14,848 nt of DNA from Clostridiales bacterium (GTDB lineage Bacteria; Bacillota; Clostridia; Lachnospirales; WQUN01): assembly GCA_031273705.1 (NCBI GenBank), contig JAISRJ010000141.1:1-14848 (forward strand), written 5' to 3'. Below the pieces are notes generated by a model. That model was not told where the DNA came from. It worked only from the letters and a program-made list of their open reading frames with translations, and made no database searches. Positions 12,035 through 14,848 of this stretch are shown here, in pieces (positions within the stretch are counted from its first letter, which is position 1; every line of letters starts with the position of its first letter). A program made the position numbers and the translations under genes.

Positions 12035-13753
12035 ATGAAAACTGTTTTATTTGATGGAGCTATGGGAACTTATCTGGCGTCCAAATATGATATAGATATT
12101 CAAAATATTGAATTTGAAAATATTATGCATCCCGAACGCGTTTTAGAAACCCATAAGGCATACATAGCAGCCGGGGCGGACGCTATTAAAACGAATACAT
12201 TCAACGCCGCCGCGCTTTGCAGAGATAAAGCGCATATAGAAAGTATTATAACAGCCGCTTGTGAAATAGCCCGCGAGGCGATTCTGGGCACAAACGCTGA
12301 AATTTACGCCAGTATCGGTCAAATATATGAAGAACGCGATGAAGAAAAATATGAAATTATAATAAAATCGTTCATCAGCGAAGGCGTGGAAAAGTTTTTA
12401 TTTGAAACGTTTTTAAACAGCGAAACTCTGTGCCGAGCCGCTGAAATAGCGAAAAATCTCTCGAGCAACGCGTTTGTAATAGGTGATTGCTCTATTATGC
12501 CCGACGGTTATACGCGCACTGGTATTTCGGCGCAGAAAGCCATCAACGATATGTCTAAGACAGACGCGATAGACGTCTGCGGCTTTAACTGCTCTTGCGG
12601 ACCCAGACACATGCTGCAACTGGTTAAAAACATCCGCACCGGACGTAAACCGCTGTGTATAATGCCGAACGCCGGGTATCCCGATATAAGGCATAACCAC
12701 GCCGCGTTTCAGGCGTCGCCGGAATATTTCGCGCAGATACTTGGTGAAATTCACAAGTCAGGTATATATTATCTGGGCGGATGCTGTGGTACTACCCCGG
12801 AACATATTAAGGCGCTAAGAAAGGTTTTGGATAATATAAGGGTAACAGAGCAAAGGCCGATACTTTCCCTTCAGCCAAAGGCAGACGTCTCAATTGCGCG
12901 CCAGGCAAAGAAAGCTGTTATAGCGGTCGAACTGGACTCGCCGATGGACGCAAACATTGAACTATTTCTAAAACGTGCAAAATCTCTCACGGACGGCGGA
13001 GCGGATTTATTAACCATAGCTGATTGTCCGGTCGGCCGCGCGAGGATGGACAGCAGTCTGCTGGCGGCAAAACTGAAAAGGGATTTTAATATTGATTGTA
13101 TGCCGCATCTGACTTGCCGCGACCGAAATTTGAACGCCACAAAGGCGCTTCTTTTAGGTTTGCACGCCGAGGGAGTACGGCAGGTTTTGCTCGTCACCGG
13201 TGATCCTCTGCCAACCGGAAGCCGTGATGAGATAAAAAGCGTTTTTAATTTTAACTCCGTAAAGTTTGCCTCGTATCTGAATGATCTGAATCAGTCGGTG
13301 TTTTCTAAAAACCCATTCAAAATATGTGCCGCTATTAATATAAACGCCGTTAATTTTAATCATGAACTGGATAAGTCGCGTCGTAAAGAAGAGGCCGGTG
13401 TAACGGAGTTTTTTACTCAACCGGTACTATCTGAAACCGCCATAGAAAATCTTCAAAAAGCAAAGACAGCCCTATCCTCCGGAATAATGGCCGGGATTAT
13501 GCCCATAGTAAGCTATAAAAACGCGGTGTTTATTAAGAATGAAATTAGTGGGATTACAATATCTGACGATCTTCTGACTAAATATGAGCAGGTTTCACCG
13601 GGAGAAGCGGCGCTTCTGGCGGTAGAAATCTCCGCTGAAATGGCGGAAAAAGTCGCTCCAATTTCCGACGGATACTATATCATAACAACTTTAAATAAAG
13701 TAGCAATCGTTCGGGACATAATAAAAATTATCAAACACAAGGGAATTGTGTAA
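12035..13753 (+). CDS. Homocysteine S-methyltransferase / methylenetetrahydrofolate reductase fusion (YitJ-like)
   Basis: A two-domain enzyme of 572 residues. Residues 1 to about 270 form a homocysteine S-methyltransferase barrel: LFDGAMGTYL start, GADAIKTNTFNA, and zinc ligands C186 (GFNC) plus C250 and C251 (LGGCCGTTPEHI). Residues from about 290 to the end form a methylenetetrahydrofolate reductase domain (GGADLLTIADCP, MPHLTCRDRN, GVRQVLLVTGDP, EAGVTEFFTQPV, AGIMPIVSYKNA). Such fusions make 5-methyl-THF and pass the methyl group towards homocysteine, as proposed for Bacillus subtilis YitJ. MetH-type cobalamin-binding and activation domains are absent, so the methyl carrier step may need a partner encoded elsewhere. 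It has its own promoter, is divergent from the flavodoxin, and ends 28 bases before a convergent gene with no clear terminator between. Confidence 0.93.
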   Translation: MKTVLFDGAMGTYLASKYDIDIQNIEFENIMHPERVLETHKAYIAAGADAIKTNTFNAAALCRDKAHIESIITAACEIAREAILGTNAEIYASIGQIYEERDEEKYEIIIKSFISEGVEKFLFETFLNSETLCRAAEIAKNLSSNAFVIGDCSIMPDGYTRTGISAQKAINDMSKTDAIDVCGFNCSCGPRHMLQLVKNIRTGRKPLCIMPNAGYPDIRHNHAAFQASPEYFAQILGEIHKSGIYYLGGCCGTTPEHIKALRKVLDNIRVTEQRPILSLQPKADVSIARQAKKAVIAVELDSPMDANIELFLKRAKSLTDGGADLLTIADCPVGRARMDSSLLAAKLKRDFNIDCMPHLTCRDRNLNATKALLLGLHAEGVRQVLLVTGDPLPTGSRDEIKSVFNFNSVKFASYLNDLNQSVFSKNPFKICAAININAVNFNHELDKSRRKEEAGVTEFFTQPVLSETAIENLQKAKTALSSGIMAGIMPIVSYKNAVFIKNEISGITISDDLLTKYEQVSPGEAALLAVEISAEMAEKVAPISDGYYIITTLNKVAIVRDIIKIIKHKGIV

Positions 13754-13781
13754 GTATACCGGCGGGCGTATCAGCCTGTTT

Positions 13782-14771
13782 TCACATTTCCCTCGTGCTT
13801 TTTATCTCTATTCCCGGTCGTACATTTTCCTTGTCCAGTATCTCGATTGTACCATCCAGGTATTTTACACGATATTTTCTATTCGCGTTTATGTACTGTG
13901 TCAACAGACCATACGGACCGACGGCCAGATCTTCGATTACGGCTACGGGCTCTCCGCTACGCAGGTCTGTTCCCTCAAATAAAATAAAATGCATCCACTT
14001 GCCTGACCAAATATATTCTTCCAAAACATCCCGATTGCGTATAAGCTCAAATTCTTCTTCGGCGGGCTTTTTTTCTTGATTGGCGATTGCGCTTAAACTA
14101 TAATTCTGATGTAGCAGTACATGTAGCACAGGCGCGTCCGCGTTTTGCCAGACTATATCCGCGCGCTGGGCTAGTTTAAGCCAATTGGATTTTTGCGGGG
14201 GTTTATTTTGATCCCACAGCTCATTATGGTACTCCCTATACTGTTCCGTCAATTCCAAAGTCTTTTCAAAATGCCCGTCTATCCAGGAATAAGCGCGGAT
14301 ATAAACACTTTCTTTCCAATCATCCACGGCTCTGTCACGTGTTACGATTATTGCCCCGCTTTGCTCACGTAAAGGCATAAGCTGCGCGTCTCGCAAATCT
14401 TCAAATAAATCCACGGTGTCCTTGTACAAATAATGTTTTCCGTGTTTTTCATACAGCGCGATTAGATTATGCCCCTTGCCGTTTCGCAGTATAATCACGG
14501 CGTCTTTCTGTCTGCCTATTACGCGGGCGAGTGTCACATCTACGAGGGTCGTCTTCGCGTTGCCCCAGTCACGCCAATGACCGCTGTTTAACAATACCGA
14601 ACGCACAATCCATTGGCGATCGTTCGCGGTTTTTATAACAGGTCCGGCGCTGGCAGTAATCATTTCTTCGGCAAGGCGCAGGACGCGCGTCATATAATAC
14701 ATACTCCCCAAAAAAACGCTTATGAGTATAATAATAACCGCGCAAATTATTTTAAATTCACGGCTTAGCAT
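13782..14771 (-). CDS. Hypothetical membrane-anchored protein
   Basis: Not recognised. It has 329 residues, with one N-terminal membrane segment at about residues 7-28 (KIICAVIIILISVFLGSMYYM) and no lipobox, so it is probably an anchored protein facing outward. The rest is hydrophilic and rich in Trp, Glu, Arg and Leu, with strand-like stretches (DAVIILRNGKGHNLIALYEKHG, ESVYIRAYSWIDGHFEKTLEL, HVLLHQNYSLSA, WMHFILFEGT). A C-terminal part ends YRVKYLDGTIEILDKENVRPG. The pattern recalls secreted beta-rich proteins, but I can assign no family. The start at 14771 has GGGGG about 8 bases upstream. The end of a dispersed repeat 46 bases before the start offers a promoter. Confidence 0.75.
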   Translation of the reverse strand: MLSREFKIICAVIIILISVFLGSMYYMTRVLRLAEEMITASAGPVIKTANDRQWIVRSVLLNSGHWRDWGNAKTTLVDVTLARVIGRQKDAVIILRNGKGHNLIALYEKHGKHYLYKDTVDLFEDLRDAQLMPLREQSGAIIVTRDRAVDDWKESVYIRAYSWIDGHFEKTLELTEQYREYHNELWDQNKPPQKSNWLKLAQRADIVWQNADAPVLHVLLHQNYSLSAIANQEKKPAEEEFELIRNRDVLEEYIWSGKWMHFILFEGTDLRSGEPVAVIEDLAVGPYGLLTQYINANRKYRVKYLDGTIEILDKENVRPGIEIKSTREM

Positions 14772-14816
14772 AAAAAATCCCCCGCTAAAATCTATCTAAT
14801 TCGATTTTTGGACACA

Positions 14817-14846
14817 CCTATACTCGCGAGCGTAAGCATTTGCCAA
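14817..14846 (-). promoter_or_regulatory. Promoter-like end of a dispersed repeat, facing the hypothetical gene
   Basis: On the minus strand TTGGCA (14841-14846), 18 bases and TATAGG (14817-14822). Transcription would begin about 40 bases before the start codon at 14771. The geometry is the same as at both ends of the 2713-2878 element. Confidence 0.4.
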
Positions 14847-14848
14847 TG
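14819..14848. repeat. End of another copy of the 2713-2878 repeat, cut by the window edge
   Basis: TATACTCGCGAGCGTAAGCATTTGCCAATG is nearly the reverse complement of 2849-2877 (differences at one inner base and near the inner tip), and it also resembles 2714-2741 in the same orientation. It shows that the element is dispersed in this genome. The rest of the copy lies outside the window. Confidence 0.8.

Noticed and set aside
13754..13781. Terminator between the convergent methionine gene and the hypothetical gene
   Set aside because: The 28-base gap contains no stable hairpin with a T run on either strand.

Overview
The window looks like chromosomal DNA of an uncultured or little-known member of the Clostridia (Bacillota). 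The evidence is the gene set: an MsmX/UgpC-type sugar ABC ATPase, DegV, a YitJ-type homocysteine methyltransferase/MTHFR fusion, a clostridial RimJ-like acetyltransferase remnant, and an ECF sigma/zinc-finger anti-sigma pair. Strong AGGAGG-like ribosome binding sites, frequent TTG starts and sigma-A-like promoters fit as well. I see no rRNA, tRNA, CRISPR array, prophage or transposase gene. I cannot name the species.

Layout. 1-678: the 3' end of a sugar ABC transporter ATPase, closed by a strong hairpin. 760-1607 (minus): a GyrI-like effector-binding protein followed by a GNAT acetyltransferase that has lost its middle. 1761-2684: ribonuclease Z. 2685-3017: a gene-free stretch holding a 166-bp imperfect palindrome (MITE-like), two promoter candidates and a near-consensus Fur box. 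3018-6699: a tightly packed operon of ECF sigma factor, zinc-finger anti-sigma factor, multipass membrane protein, tsaD and a PAS-like/GGDEF protein. 6791-8158: a MATE transporter whose stop codon abuts the stop of a convergent aldo/keto reductase (8159-9016). 9137-9970: DegV protein. 9971-10217: a GC-rich tandem repeat followed by a second small palindromic element. 10218-11900 (minus): flavodoxin then iron-containing alcohol dehydrogenase, probably one operon. 12035-13753: the homocysteine methyltransferase/MTHFR fusion, divergent from the flavodoxin. 13782-14771 (minus): an unrecognised membrane-anchored protein. The last 30 bases are the end of another copy of the 2713-2878 repeat.

How the parts relate. 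The most notable region is 2713-6699. A dispersed palindromic repeat and a Fur-like operator stand before an ECF sigma/anti-sigma operon that also carries the essential tRNA t6A gene tsaD and a cyclic-di-GMP-type protein. This suggests, but does not prove, that iron status and an envelope signal feed into this operon. The ends of the 2713-2878 repeat, and the copy at 14819-14848, share an outward-facing promoter-like arrangement (a -35-like TTGGCA or GTGGCA, 18 bases, and a TATAAT-like -10). The element may therefore supply promoters to its neighbours. Flavodoxin and Fe-alcohol dehydrogenase fit an anaerobic redox unit. No wholly new defence or biosynthetic system is visible.
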